Of a stretch of 64,000 bases of DNA, positions 44,264 through 54,600 are shown one piece after another (position 1 is the first letter of the stretch; each line of letters opens with the position of its first letter). Origin of the DNA: Telluria aromaticivorans. Lineage in GTDB: Bacteria; Pseudomonadota; Gammaproteobacteria; Burkholderiales; Burkholderiaceae_D. Below the pieces are notes generated by a model, which worked only from the letters and a program-made list of their open reading frames with translations, was not told the origin of the DNA and did no database searches. A program made the position numbers and the translations under genes. The stretch spans positions 310,001-374,000 of the forward strand of contig NZ_JABAIV010000003.1 in NCBI RefSeq assembly GCF_013003915.1, in the 5' to 3' direction.

Positions 44264-44369
44264 GGAACATCCTTTATCGTTATGATTTCTAGAACGTTGC
44301 AAAAACGAGATCAGATCCTACCGAGCTTTTATTTTTCTGTAAAGAAATATTGCCTACTCAGCAGCAAAG

Positions 44370-44903
44370 TTATTGCTGGCGCATGGAAAGGATGAGTTTT
44401 GCGGTGTACAGCACGACGATCGTGCCGATCAGGTCGCCGCTGGCCATGACGAAAAAGCCGTGCAGCAAGCCTTCACGCTGGCCCTGCAGGGCGAACCAGA
44501 TGTGATGCAACAGCGGGCTGGCGATCGAAAAGGCCAGTGCGCAGCCGAGCAGGCGCCACGGCCCGAGTCCGGCCAGCGAAGGGCCGACGCGACCGGCAAC
44601 CAGCAGGCGATAGGTGAGGTAGGGCGCGAGTGCGGCGAGGATGCCGCCGGCGAAGGAACGGATCGGGTCGTTCGGGAAGAAATGGAAAAAGCAGATCAGC
44701 CAGGAGGCAACCAGGATGCCGATCGCGCCCGCTTCCGCAAACAGCAGGATGCACAACAGGCGCACCCCGGCAGGCAGGTAAATCCAGCTGATGCCATGGG
44801 CGAATTCCAGCCACTTGAACAGGAGTTCGTTAAGGGCGATCGTGCCAAGGAAAAGCAGCGCAGTGCCGGCACTCATGGCAAATTTCAAAGGGAAGCCGGA
44901 CAT
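44370..44903 (-). CDS. Multi-pass membrane protein, MASE1-like
   Basis: A 177-residue protein with five or six membrane helices. ISWIYLPAGVRLLCILLF and the Phe/Pro-rich turn FFHFFPNDPIRSFAGG recall the MASE1 sensory membrane domain, which is normally fused to a signalling output; here it is alone. No catalytic motif is seen. The start has no clear ribosome site. It is divergent from a winged-helix regulator gene across an AT-rich spacer, so that regulator may control it. Confidence 0.7.
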   Translation of the reverse strand: MSGFPLKFAMSAGTALLFLGTIALNELLFKWLEFAHGISWIYLPAGVRLLCILLFAEAGAIGILVASWLICFFHFFPNDPIRSFAGGILAALAPYLTYRLLVAGRVGPSLAGLGPWRLLGCALAFSIASPLLHHIWFALQGQREGLLHGFFVMASGDLIGTIVVLYTAKLILSMRQQ

Positions 44904-44976
44904 GACAGGGTAGAATAAGCCTATCTAATATATCAAAGCATTATATCAGTTACTCTTATTTATCGAGCAATAAGCT

Positions 44977-45003
44977 ATGTCTATCGATACGCCGCTGCCA
45001 TGA
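44977..45003 (+). other. Possible 8-codon leader ORF before the winged-helix gene
   Basis: ATG at 44977 encodes MSIDTPLP and stops at a TGA (45001-45003) that overlaps the start codon of the next gene as ATGA. That arrangement can couple translation. No clear ribosome site precedes it. Confidence 0.3.
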
Positions 45004-45356
45004 GCAAGTCGCCCCGTCCAGCCGACATCTACCTGCGCTTCCTGAATTTGATGGACGCCTTGCGCGCCCTGCCCGCGCTACCGCCGCTCGACCCGCTCGA
45101 GGAGCGCATCCTGGCCGTGGTCGGCCGCGCGCGCCAGCTCGAAGAACGCCTGAGCGTGCGCGACCTGATGGGCCAGGACGGATTGGGTGCGCCGGCGACG
45201 ATCCACGCGCGCATCACCTCGATGCGCAAGAAGGGCTGGCTGGTGCTGGGCGATACCGAAGACAGCCGCCGCAAGCAGGTCGACCTGACCCCGGCGGCGC
45301 TGGCCTATTTCGATGAATTATCCGGCCTCATGCTCAAGGCCGCCAAGGGAAGCTAA
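45000..45356 (+). CDS. Winged-helix (MarR-like) DNA-binding protein
   Basis: A 118-residue protein. LSVRDLMGQDGLGAPATIHARITSMRKKGWLV fits a winged helix-turn-helix, and TEDSRRKQVDLTPAALAYFDEL the wing and C-terminal helix of MarR-type regulators. No ligand pocket can be assigned. It is divergent from the MASE1-like membrane gene and could regulate it and itself through the AT-rich spacer. Its stop codon is at the left edge of the family 2 repeat. Confidence 0.75.
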   Translation: MSKSPRPADIYLRFLNLMDALRALPALPPLDPLEERILAVVGRARQLEERLSVRDLMGQDGLGAPATIHARITSMRKKGWLVLGDTEDSRRKQVDLTPAALAYFDELSGLMLKAAKGS

Positions 45357-45474
45357 GAGCGCCCGACAATTCCCCCGATGGCCGCGTTGCATCGTCTCGC
45401 CGTACTCGCGTACTGTCTTCGACGATGCGTCGGGGGGCCGCATCCCTTGCCCTCAGGGTTTTGTCGGGCGCTCT
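45356..45474. repeat. Palindromic intergenic repeat, family 2 copy 2
   Basis: Perfect 14-bp terminal arms AGAGCGCCCGACAA and TTGTCGGGCGCTCT enclose a core, GGCCGCGTTGCATCGTCTCG then CCGTACTCGCGTACTG and TCTTCGAC, shared with the copy at 24726. The element spans the whole gap between the convergent winged-helix and rarA genes and touches both stop codons. Confidence 0.78.
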
Positions 45475-46768
45475 AGGCTTCGTCATCGAGGCTGCGCAGG
45501 AAGGCCAGCTTCTCCGCAATCTTCGCTTCCACCCCGCGCGGCACAGGCTGGTACCAGCCCGGTTCGCGCATCCCGTCCGGCAAATAGGTTTCGCCCGCCG
45601 CATACGCATGCGGCTCGTCGTGGGCGTAGCGGTATTCGTGGCCGTAGCCGAGCTCCTTCATCAGCTTGGTCGGCGCATTGCGCAGGTGGACCGGCACCTC
45701 GCGCGACTTGTCCTTCTTGATGAAGGCCATCGCCGCATTGAAGGCGTTATAGCCGGCATTGCTCTTGGCCGCAATCGCCAGGTAGACCACCGCCTGCCCC
45801 AGCGCCAGCTCCCCTTCCGGCGAGCCGAGGCGCTCGTAGGTGGTGGCCGCATCGTTGGCCACCTGCAGCGCGCGCGGGTCGGCCAGGCCGATGTCTTCCC
45901 AGGCCATGCGCACGATGCGGCGCGACAGGTATTTGGCGTCGGCGCCGCCATCGAGCATGCGGCACAGCCAGTACAGCGCCGCATCCGGATGCGAGCCGCG
46001 CACCGACTTGTGCAGGGCCGAGATCTGGTCGTAGAAATTGTCGCCGCCCTTGTCGAAGCGGCGCGCATTCAGCGTCAGCGCGTTCTCGACGAATTCGGCG
46101 GTGATCGTGGTGATGCTTGACGTCTCGGCCGAGGTCTTGGTCTGCTCCAGTAAATTCAGGAAGCGGCGCGCATCGCCGTCGGCATAGCCGACCAGCGTGT
46201 CGATCGCGACCTCGTCGAACTTCAGGTGCTGCAGCACGCGCTCCTGGGCGCGCCCCAGCAGCAGGCGCATCTCGTCGTCGCTGAGGGCCTTGAGCACATA
46301 CACCTGGGAGCGCGACAGCAGCGCGGAATTCACTTCGAACGAAGGATTCTCGGTGGTCGCGCCGATCAGCGTCACCAGGCCCGATTCCACGAAAGGCAGC
46401 AAGGCGTCCTGCTGCGACTTGTTGAAGCGGTGGATCTCGTCGATGAACAGGATCGTGTGCTTGCCCTGCTGGAGGTAATGTTCGGCCTGTTCGACCGAGG
46501 CGCGGATGTCCTTCACGCCTGAAAGCACCGCCGACAGCGCAATGAATTCGCACTCGAAGGCGTAGGCGGTCAGGCGCGCCAGCGTGGTCTTGCCCACGCC
46601 GGGCGGCCCCCACAGGATCATCGAATGCGGCTTGCCCGACTTGAACACCAGGTTCAGCGGCTTGCCTGGGCCGAGCAGGTGGCTCTGGCCGATGACTTCA
46701 TCGATGGTGCGCGGGCGCAGGGCTTCGGCCAGCGGCGGCGAAGGTTCGGTCTTGAACAGGTCATCCAT
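45473..46768 (-). CDS. rarA: Replication-associated recombination protein A (AAA+ ATPase)
   Basis: A 431-residue AAA+ protein (MgsA/RarA, clamp-loader-like). Walker A is GPPGVGKT (54-61), Walker B LFIDEIHRF, sensor 1 GATTENPSF. The C-terminal half holds the oligomerisation domain (HKSVRGSHPDAALYWLCRML). It acts at stalled replication forks with SSB and RecA. GGAG lies eight bases before the ATG. Confidence 0.96.
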   Translation of the reverse strand: MDDLFKTEPSPPLAEALRPRTIDEVIGQSHLLGPGKPLNLVFKSGKPHSMILWGPPGVGKTTLARLTAYAFECEFIALSAVLSGVKDIRASVEQAEHYLQQGKHTILFIDEIHRFNKSQQDALLPFVESGLVTLIGATTENPSFEVNSALLSRSQVYVLKALSDDEMRLLLGRAQERVLQHLKFDEVAIDTLVGYADGDARRFLNLLEQTKTSAETSSITTITAEFVENALTLNARRFDKGGDNFYDQISALHKSVRGSHPDAALYWLCRMLDGGADAKYLSRRIVRMAWEDIGLADPRALQVANDAATTYERLGSPEGELALGQAVVYLAIAAKSNAGYNAFNAAMAFIKKDKSREVPVHLRNAPTKLMKELGYGHEYRYAHDEPHAYAAGETYLPDGMREPGWYQPVPRGVEAKIAEKLAFLRSLDDEA

Positions 46769-47058
46769 GACGCGCTCCGGCAGTCAGTTGGAAGGGTGTG
46801 AGGAGCTGGTGAGTGTGCATGCGCCTAGTGTAAACGATAGGCGTTTGGAGGGCGGTACGAGGTGCAAGGACGCGTTCGCGGTTTACGCGCAACTTAGGTT
46901 CCGGCCTTCGCCGGAAGTCGTAGGCGCCAATGGCGCGTACGACGGATTAGAAGTCGCAGTTTACGATTACCTCTATCTCTTATCGACGTCATCCCGGCGA
47001 AGGCGCAAATCATGCCACCGGCATGATTTCCTCCAAGTTGGCGCCGCAGCCGCTAACC
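46769..47058. other. Intergenic region between rarA and lolA with hairpins
   Basis: No gene seen. Two hairpins stand out: TTCCGGC/GCCGGAA around CTTC near 46900-46916 and AAATCATGCC/GGCATGATTT around ACC at 47007-47029. The second lies 30 nt past the lolA stop and might end lolA transcription, though no T run follows. The divergence-facing side should hold the rarA promoter. Confidence 0.4.
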
Positions 47059-47694
47059 TTACTGCTTTACGACGTCAGCGCCTTTAGGCACCTCGAACTT
47101 GAACTGCTGCGCCCCCAGCGCCGGGTTGCGCTGGAAGTTCGAGAACTTCAGCACCGACACCTGGCCAAACTGGTCCTTCAGCTCCATCGCCACTGGCACC
47201 CCGCCCCTCAATCCGATGCCGATCTGCTCGAAGGTCGTGTCCTTCGTCTTCGGTACCGCGTTCAGCCATTCGGCGCCGTCACGCTCGCCCGCCTCCGACA
47301 GCGTGAAGTTCTTCTCCAGGTCGTTACTGCCGAACAGGATCGCGGCCGGGGACGAACCCAGGGCGTTGCCGAGTTTGCGCACGGTGACCTGGTTCAGGTC
47401 CTTGTCGTAGATGTAGAGCTGGTCGCCGTCGGCCTGCAGCAGCTGGTCGTAGGGCTTCTGGTAGGTCCAGATGAATTTGCCGGGACGGGCGAACACGAAG
47501 CTGCCGCTGGAGACCGGGGCGGCCTTGCCGGTTTTGGATTTCGTCAGCTGTTGCTGGGTGAATTCGCCTTTGGCGGATTTAGTGGTGGAGACGAAGGATT
47601 TGAATTGGTCGAGGGCGCTGGCCTGGGCGGCGCCCGGCAGGGCCAGGGTAGCGGCGGCGATGAATGCGGCGATGTGATGCGTCGTGAATTTCAT
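47059..47694 (-). CDS. lolA: Outer membrane lipoprotein carrier protein LolA
   Basis: A 211-residue periplasmic chaperone. The signal peptide is [25 protein letters not shown]. The mature protein has the LolA pattern: [41 protein letters not shown], and [16 protein letters not shown]. It shuttles lipoproteins from LolCDE to LolB. The ATG at 47694 has AGAGGAATTCAC. It follows ftsK at 86 nt on the same strand, the common ftsK-lolA-rarA order. Confidence 0.95.
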   Translation of the reverse strand: MKFTTHHIAAFIAAATLALPGAAQASALDQFKSFVSTTKSAKGEFTQQQLTKSKTGKAAPVSSGSFVFARPGKFIWTYQKPYDQLLQADGDQLYIYDKDLNQVTVRKLGNALGSSPAAILFGSNDLEKNFTLSEAGERDGAEWLNAVPKTKDTTFEQIGIGLRGGVPVAMELKDQFGQVSVLKFSNFQRNPALGAQQFKFEVPKGADVVKQ

Positions 47695-47728
47695 GTGAAT
47701 TCCTCTTGTTGTGGTCCGCCGCCGTGCG

Positions 47729-47763
47729 TTGAACGCGCGGGCGGGAGACCCGCCCACCCTACG
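47729..47763. repeat. Right-half remnant of the dispersed repeat (copy F)
   Basis: GAACGCGCGGGCGGGAGACC followed by CGCCCACCCTACG is the same right end as copy A at 2436-2544. It lies between lolA and ftsK. Confidence 0.6.
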
Positions 47764-47780
47764 AAAAGCGGTGGAGCAGA

Positions 47781-50294
47781 TTATTCGGCGGCGGTGGCGG
47801 GCACGAGGATGTCGCGGTTGCCGTTGCTCTGCATCGGCGACACCATCCCGGCCTGCTCCATCTGCTCGATGAGGCGCGCGGCGCGGTTGTAGCCGATGCG
47901 CAGGTGGCGCTGGACCAGCGAGATCGAGGCCTTGCGGTTCTTGAGCACCACGGCCACGGCCTGGTCGTAGAGCGCGTCGGACTCGCCGCCGCCCTCGCCC
48001 GCAGGCACACCCTCGGCATTGCCCTCTTCCAGCGTACCGCCTTCGAGAATGCCTTCAATATAATTCGGGGCGCCCAGCGATTGCAGATGTTTTACAACTC
48101 GATGCACTTCTTCGTCCGAGACGAAGGCGCCGTGCACGCGGATCGGCAGGCCGGTCCCGGGCGGCATGTAGAGCATGTCGCCCATGCCCAGCAGCGCTTC
48201 GGCGCCCATCTGGTCGAGAATGGTGCGCGAGTCGATCTTCGAGGACACCTGGAAGGCGATCCGGGTCGGGATGTTGGCCTTGATCAGGCCCGTGATCACG
48301 TCCACCGACGGACGCTGGGTGGCCAGGATCAGGTGGATGCCGGCCGCGCGCGCCTTCTGGGCGATACGGGCGATCAGTTCTTCCACCTTTTTACCGACGA
48401 CCATCATCAGGTCGGCCAGCTCGTCGATGATGATGACGATGGTCGGCAGCTTCTCGAGCGCCTCCGGGTTGTCCGGCATGATCGAGAACGGATTCGGGAT
48501 GTGCTCTTCGCGCTTGGCCGCATCGAGGATCTTGGTGTTGTAGCCGGCCAGGTTACGCACGCCCAGCTTGGACATCAGCTTGTAGCGGCGCTCCATCTCG
48601 TTGACCGCCCAGTTCAGCGCGTGGCCGGCCTGGCGCATGTCGGTGACCACCGGCGCCAGCAGGTGCGGGATGCCCTCGTAGACCGACATCTCCAGCATCT
48701 TCGGGTCGATCAGTATCAGGCGCACGTCGGCCGGATCGGACTTGTACAGCAGCGACAGGATGGTGGCGTTGATGCCCACCGATTTACCCGAACCGGTGGT
48801 ACCCGCCACCAGCAGGTGGGGCATCTTGGCCAGGTCGGCGCAGACCGGCTTGCCGGCGATGTCCTTGCCCAGGGCGACCGTCAGGCTCGACGCGCTGTCG
48901 CCATAGACCTTCGAGCCGACGATTTCCGACAGGCGCACGATCTGGCGCTTCGGGTTCGGCAGTTCGAGGGCCATGTAGTTCTTGCCCGGGATGGTCTCGA
49001 CCACGCGGATAGAAGTGAGCGAGAGCGAACGCGCCAGGTCGCGCGCCAGGTTGACGATCTGGCTGCCCTTGACGCCGGTGGCCGGCTCGATTTCGTAGCG
49101 CGTGACGACCGGGCCCGGATAGGCGGCGACCACCTTGGCTTCGACGCCGAAGTCGGACAGCTTCTTTTCGATCAGGCGGCTGGTGAATTCGAGGGTCTCG
49201 ACCGATACGGTCTCCTGGGCCGGCGGCGCTTCGTCCAGCAGCGCCAGCGGCGGCAGCGGCGAATCGGCATCGAGCTCGCGGAACAGCGGCGTCTGCATTT
49301 CCTTCTGGGCGCGCTCGGACTTCGGCACGTTCACCATCTGCGGCTCGATCTTGATCGACGAAGCCGCGCTGGCCATTGGCGACGGCGCTCCCAGCGCGGC
49401 TGCCGACGGCATCGATGGCGGCAGGATCACAGGTTCGGCCCGTGGCGCGGCATGCGGCGCAACCCGCGGCGCGTCATCGTAATCGTCGCGCATCTCGAGC
49501 TGCGGCTCGGCCTTCACGATCGGCGTCGGGGCCGGGTGCTTCTCGGTGTATTTCTGGCGCTCGTGGACCACCACTTCGTCGCGCTTGACGGCGGCGGCTT
49601 CGCCCTGCTTGCGGTCTTCGTGGTCTTCGATGCGCAGGCGGAACCAGTCGACACTGGCTTCGACCGCGGCACCGATGCGCTCGGCCACGGCCAGCCAGGA
49701 CACCTGGAAGAACAGCGAGAAGCCCAGGCCGAACAGCAGCAGGAGCAGCAGCGTGGCGCCGGTGAAGCCGAAGGCGACGTGGCTGGCGTGGCCGATCAGC
49801 TGGCCCAGCACGCCGCCGGCGGCGCGCGGGAGCTCGACGTTCCAGGACCACATGCGCAGGTATTCCAGGCCCAGGCTGCCGGCGAACATGATGGCGAAAC
49901 CGGTCCAGCGCACGTACATTTCGCCGGCATGCGGCGCTTCTTCCGGCGGGGCGAGGCGGTCGGTCAGGCGGCGCCAGCCCTGCCAGACGCCGCGCAGGAA
50001 GATCACGCCCCACCACCAGGCCGAGAAGCCGAAGATAAACAGCAGCAGGTCGGACAGCCAGGCGCCGGCGCGGCCGCCCAGGTTGGCGATCCTGGCGACC
50101 GCGTTGGCGTGCGACCAGCCCGGGTCTGCCTTGTTATAGCTGATTAAAATAAGGACGAAGTACAGGAAGGCGACGGCCATGGCGATCCAGCGCGCTTCTG
50201 ACAGAAGGCGCGAGAGCCGGCCCGGCAGGGGCTGGCGGGCGGTGGCCGGGGTGCGGGTGTATCCTGACGTGCTGGCTTGGCTATTCTTGCTCAT
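47781..50294 (-). CDS. ftsK: DNA translocase FtsK
   Basis: An 837-residue translocase. It has four N-terminal membrane helices (about 35-200), a variable Pro/Ala/Glu-rich linker, then the alpha-beta motor with Walker [16 protein letters not shown] near 495-510 and [15 protein letters not shown], and the C-terminal gamma winged helix ([20 protein letters not shown]) that reads KOPS. It pumps chromosome ends at the division septum and activates XerCD. The short linker is typical of betaproteobacterial FtsK. It is transcribed away from trxB. Confidence 0.96.
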   Translation of the reverse strand: MSKNSQASTSGYTRTPATARQPLPGRLSRLLSEARWIAMAVAFLYFVLILISYNKADPGWSHANAVARIANLGGRAGAWLSDLLLFIFGFSAWWWGVIFLRGVWQGWRRLTDRLAPPEEAPHAGEMYVRWTGFAIMFAGSLGLEYLRMWSWNVELPRAAGGVLGQLIGHASHVAFGFTGATLLLLLLFGLGFSLFFQVSWLAVAERIGAAVEASVDWFRLRIEDHEDRKQGEAAAVKRDEVVVHERQKYTEKHPAPTPIVKAEPQLEMRDDYDDAPRVAPHAAPRAEPVILPPSMPSAAALGAPSPMASAASSIKIEPQMVNVPKSERAQKEMQTPLFRELDADSPLPPLALLDEAPPAQETVSVETLEFTSRLIEKKLSDFGVEAKVVAAYPGPVVTRYEIEPATGVKGSQIVNLARDLARSLSLTSIRVVETIPGKNYMALELPNPKRQIVRLSEIVGSKVYGDSASSLTVALGKDIAGKPVCADLAKMPHLLVAGTTGSGKSVGINATILSLLYKSDPADVRLILIDPKMLEMSVYEGIPHLLAPVVTDMRQAGHALNWAVNEMERRYKLMSKLGVRNLAGYNTKILDAAKREEHIPNPFSIMPDNPEALEKLPTIVIIIDELADLMMVVGKKVEELIARIAQKARAAGIHLILATQRPSVDVITGLIKANIPTRIAFQVSSKIDSRTILDQMGAEALLGMGDMLYMPPGTGLPIRVHGAFVSDEEVHRVVKHLQSLGAPNYIEGILEGGTLEEGNAEGVPAGEGGGESDALYDQAVAVVLKNRKASISLVQRHLRIGYNRAARLIEQMEQAGMVSPMQSNGNRDILVPATAAE

Positions 50295-50355
50295 GCGAGG
50301 GTAGTGCTGAAGTGTTCTGCTGAAGTGTCCGCTATCGGCGATCCGGACATTCTAA

Positions 50356-51447
<1,092 letters not shown>

Positions 51448-51462
51448 GGAGCACCACCTACG

Positions 51463-52131
51463 ATGGCGGGCATGAAGGACTTTTCCGAGTTGAAGGGCTT
51501 GCGCGACAAGCTCAAGGAAGACGAGCGCGTGCGCGCCATCGAGCAGGCCGCGCGCGAAAAGCGGGAACGCATCGCGCGCGAACGCGCCGTGGAATTCCGC
51601 GGCGCGATGGAAGGCGTGCGCAAGATCCCCGAATCCGACCGCTACGTCTACCGCCCGGTGTACGTGGCGTCCGAACGCGCCTTCCAGGACCGCAAGCCGT
51701 TGACGGAAGAAGAAGAAACCGAAGCCGTGCTGCGCGAATCGCTGTCCGACGGCTTCGACGTCGACGGCCTGCTCGACGAAGATCCCTCGCTCAGCTACGC
51801 CCAGGTCGGCGTCGGCCCGGACGTGGTGCGCAAGCTGCGCAAGCGCCACTGGCCGGTGCAGGACGAACTCGACCTGCACGGCATGAACCGCGATCAGGCG
51901 CGTGACGCCGTGGTCGACTTCCTGCATCGCGCCAACCGGCGCGGCGTGCGCTGCGTGCGCATCGTCCACGGCATCGGCTACGGCTCGCCCGGCGGCGAAC
52001 CGGTGCTGCGCGGGATCGTGCACAGCTGGCTGGTGCAGATGGGCGAAGTCATCGCCTTCTGCGTGGCCAGCAAGAAAGACGGCGGGCATGGGGCGCTGAT
52101 CGTCCTGCTGCGCCCCGCCCTCGATAGCTGA
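51463..52131 (+). CDS. Smr-domain protein
   Basis: A 222-residue protein. The N-terminal half is charged and helical. The C-terminal Smr domain (about 135-222) has LDLHGMNRDQARDAVVDFL and the HGIGYGSPGG loop (usually HGKG), the signature of MutS2-type nucleases and the free-standing SmrA/SmrB family; SmrB cuts mRNA at collided ribosomes. Which activity applies here is unknown. AAGGAGCACC precedes the ATG. Confidence 0.88.
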   Translation: MAGMKDFSELKGLRDKLKEDERVRAIEQAAREKRERIARERAVEFRGAMEGVRKIPESDRYVYRPVYVASERAFQDRKPLTEEEETEAVLRESLSDGFDVDGLLDEDPSLSYAQVGVGPDVVRKLRKRHWPVQDELDLHGMNRDQARDAVVDFLHRANRRGVRCVRIVHGIGYGSPGGEPVLRGIVHSWLVQMGEVIAFCVASKKDGGHGALIVLLRPALDS

Positions 52132-52228
52132 GCTCCCCCGCCACGCATCACTTCTTGCGGCCAAAAAAAGCTATTCGATGTAGAATTTGCAAGTCCGGCA
52201 ATGGCTGGGGTTGATCGGAAGGGTGCAC

Positions 52229-54412
52229 GTGAAGGGAACTACCGCGATTCCGATGGAGCACGGCCGCCCGGTCGACCTGCTCTCGTGTGCCGACGAACCG
52301 ATCCACTTACCCGGATCCATCCAGCCGCACGGCGCCGTGCTCTTCTTTACCCCTGGAGGCACGCTCGAAGGCTGGAGCGCGAATGCCCCTGCCCTGCTGT
52401 TCATCGAAGCGCAGCTCGGCACGCCCTATGCGGCGCTGGCCCTGCCCTCGGCCGCACTCGAACTGCTGGGCGAGTTCACCGGCCAGCAGGATGACGACAT
52501 CGCGCCTTCCGTCGTCCCGGTATCCATCGGCGGCGCCGACTACGACTGTATCGTGCACGCCGCCTACGGCCGCATCATCGCGGAATTCGAGCGGCGCGAC
52601 GTGGCATCAAGCGAGGTGGCGCTGTTCGCGGTCAAGGCGCATGGCTCGATCGACCGCCTGCGGCGCCAGAAGACCATCGACGGCCTCTTGGCCAGCGCGG
52701 TGCAGCAGGTACGCGAGTTCACCGGCTTCGACCGCGTCATGGCCTACCGATTCCGCGCCGACGACAGCGGCGACGTGGTCGCCGAAAGCCGGCGCGACGA
52801 CCTCACGCCCTACCTCGGGCAGCGCTACCCGGCCTCGGACATCCCGGTACAGGCGCGCCGCCTCTACCTGCTCAATACCCTGCGCATCATCGTCGACACC
52901 GGCTATGGCGCCGTGCCGATGCTGGGCGAACCCGGCGCCACGCCGCTGGACATGAGCCACGCGGTGCTGCGCAGCGTCTCGCCGGTGCACATCGAATACC
53001 TGAAGAACATGGGCGTGGGCGCCTCGATGAGCGTGTCGATCGTGATCAACGGCCGCCTGTGGGGGCTGATCGCCTGCCACCACATGTCACCCAAGCTGGT
53101 GCCCTACGCGATCCGCATGTCGGCCGACGTGCTGGCCCAGGTGATGGCCTCGACCATCCACAGCATCGAAGCGCGCCAGCAGTCCGAGCTGGTGGAACGC
53201 TCCTCCAGCACCCGCACCGCCCTGATCGAAGACCTGCTGCTCGACGAAGAGCCGCTCGACGTCCTGAAGCGCCACGCGCAGGCGCTGATGGACTCGTCCG
53301 CCGCCCAGGGCCTGGTCGCAAGCCAGTACGGCAAGCTGCTGGTGCGCGGCGACCTGCCACCCGGCCTGGCCGAAGCCGTCATTGCCTCGCTGCCGGAGGG
53401 CGGCCACGACCTTGTGCTGCGCGAATCGCTCGACGGCTGGCCATCGCACCTGCATGCGCAGCTGGGCAAATGGGTCGGCCTGCTGGCCTTGCCCTTCGAG
53501 CCGGCGGCCGGCGGCTGGGTGATCCTGCTGCGCGTCGAACAGATCGAACAGGTGGCCTGGGCCGGCAGGCCTGAGAAAACCACCGCGACCGGGCCGCTGG
53601 GCCCGCGCCTGACCCCGCGCGGCTCGTTCGATGCCTGGTACGAAACCGTGCGCGGGCGCGCGATCGGGTGGGAACAGACCGTGCTGGCCAATGCCAGGTT
53701 GACGCTGGCCGAACTGGTGCGCGTGATGAATTCGCGCCGCGCGCAAACCGAGGCGACGCGCGCCCAGCTGCTGGCCATGCTGGGGCACGACCTGCGCGAC
53801 CCGCTCCATTCGATCAACATGGCCGGCATGGTGCTCGAGAAAGGCAACAGCCAGCCGACGCTGGGGCGGCGCATCCAGTCTTCCACCAACCGCATGCAGA
53901 AAATGATCGGCCAGGTGCTGGACATGAGCCGCATCGACGGCGGCATTGGCCTGGGCGTCGCGCTCGATGCGGTCGACCTGAGCGCGCTGGTGGAAGACGT
54001 GATGGACGAAGCGCGCCTGGCCTATCCGGATATCGCCTTCGAGCTGGAATGCTCCACTCCTGCGACGGTGAGCGCCGACAGCGGACGCATCGCGCAGGTG
54101 CTGTCGAATTTGCTCAGCAATGCACGCCACCATGGCGAGGTGGGCAAGCCGGTGCGCGTGTGCGTATCCACCTCCGGGGTTGACGCCGTGGTCGAAGTCA
54201 GCAACGCCGGCGCGCCGATCGCGCCGGAGGTGGTTGCAACCCTGTTCAACCCCTTCAAGCGCACCTCGCTGCACAACCCGCGCAACCGCACCGGCATGGG
54301 GCTGGGACTGTACATCGCCCAGCAGATCGTGCGCGAGCACCAGGGGGAGCTGGTGTATCGCCATGCGGATGGACAGGTGGTGTTTGCCTTGCGCTTGCCG
54401 CTGCGGGCATAA
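52229..54412 (+). CDS. bphP: Bacteriophytochrome histidine kinase
   Basis: About 727 residues: PAS-GAF-PHY photosensor then kinase. Cys20 in LLSCADEPIHLPGSIQPHG is the biliverdin attachment site; PASDIPVQARRLYLLNTLR and DMSHAVLRSVSPVHIEYLKN are the chromophore-pocket motifs. The kinase has HDLRDPLHS (H box), NLLSNARHHG (N box) and GMGLGLYIA (G2 box); the usual DxG of the G1 box reads NAGAPI, which many phytochrome kinases share. The GTG at 52229 follows GGAAGGG. No heme oxygenase or response regulator gene is adjacent. Confidence 0.93.
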   Translation: MKGTTAIPMEHGRPVDLLSCADEPIHLPGSIQPHGAVLFFTPGGTLEGWSANAPALLFIEAQLGTPYAALALPSAALELLGEFTGQQDDDIAPSVVPVSIGGADYDCIVHAAYGRIIAEFERRDVASSEVALFAVKAHGSIDRLRRQKTIDGLLASAVQQVREFTGFDRVMAYRFRADDSGDVVAESRRDDLTPYLGQRYPASDIPVQARRLYLLNTLRIIVDTGYGAVPMLGEPGATPLDMSHAVLRSVSPVHIEYLKNMGVGASMSVSIVINGRLWGLIACHHMSPKLVPYAIRMSADVLAQVMASTIHSIEARQQSELVERSSSTRTALIEDLLLDEEPLDVLKRHAQALMDSSAAQGLVASQYGKLLVRGDLPPGLAEAVIASLPEGGHDLVLRESLDGWPSHLHAQLGKWVGLLALPFEPAAGGWVILLRVEQIEQVAWAGRPEKTTATGPLGPRLTPRGSFDAWYETVRGRAIGWEQTVLANARLTLAELVRVMNSRRAQTEATRAQLLAMLGHDLRDPLHSINMAGMVLEKGNSQPTLGRRIQSSTNRMQKMIGQVLDMSRIDGGIGLGVALDAVDLSALVEDVMDEARLAYPDIAFELECSTPATVSADSGRIAQVLSNLLSNARHHGEVGKPVRVCVSTSGVDAVVEVSNAGAPIAPEVVATLFNPFKRTSLHNPRNRTGMGLGLYIAQQIVREHQGELVYRHADGQVVFALRLPLRA

Positions 54413-54432
54413 GCTTCTGATCTGTCGAAAAC

Positions 54433-54562
54433 CGTAGGGTGGGCAGATCCTGCCCACGCGTTCAAATCACGGTGCTGCCGCCCGCGCGGTTGTTCGACTC
54501 CTGGCTATCACCGCGTGGGCGCATGACAGGCCACTGGCCTGGCATGCCCTGCCCACCCTACG
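54433..54562. repeat. Dispersed palindromic repeat, copy E
   Basis: A 130-bp core copy bounded by CGTAGGGTGGGC and GCCCACCCTACG, with the GCCCACGCGTTCAAATCACG block and GCTATCACCGCGTGGGC. The outer TAATGCC ends are absent. It separates the convergent bacteriophytochrome and DUF1176 genes. Confidence 0.78.
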
Positions 54563-54600
54563 AGTGTCGACAATTCAGAATTTCGCAGGTCCCGCGCCGC

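Noticed and set aside
47904..50147. 747-codon plus-strand frame opposite ftsK
   Set aside because: A His/Arg-rich mirror frame of ftsK without coding signals.
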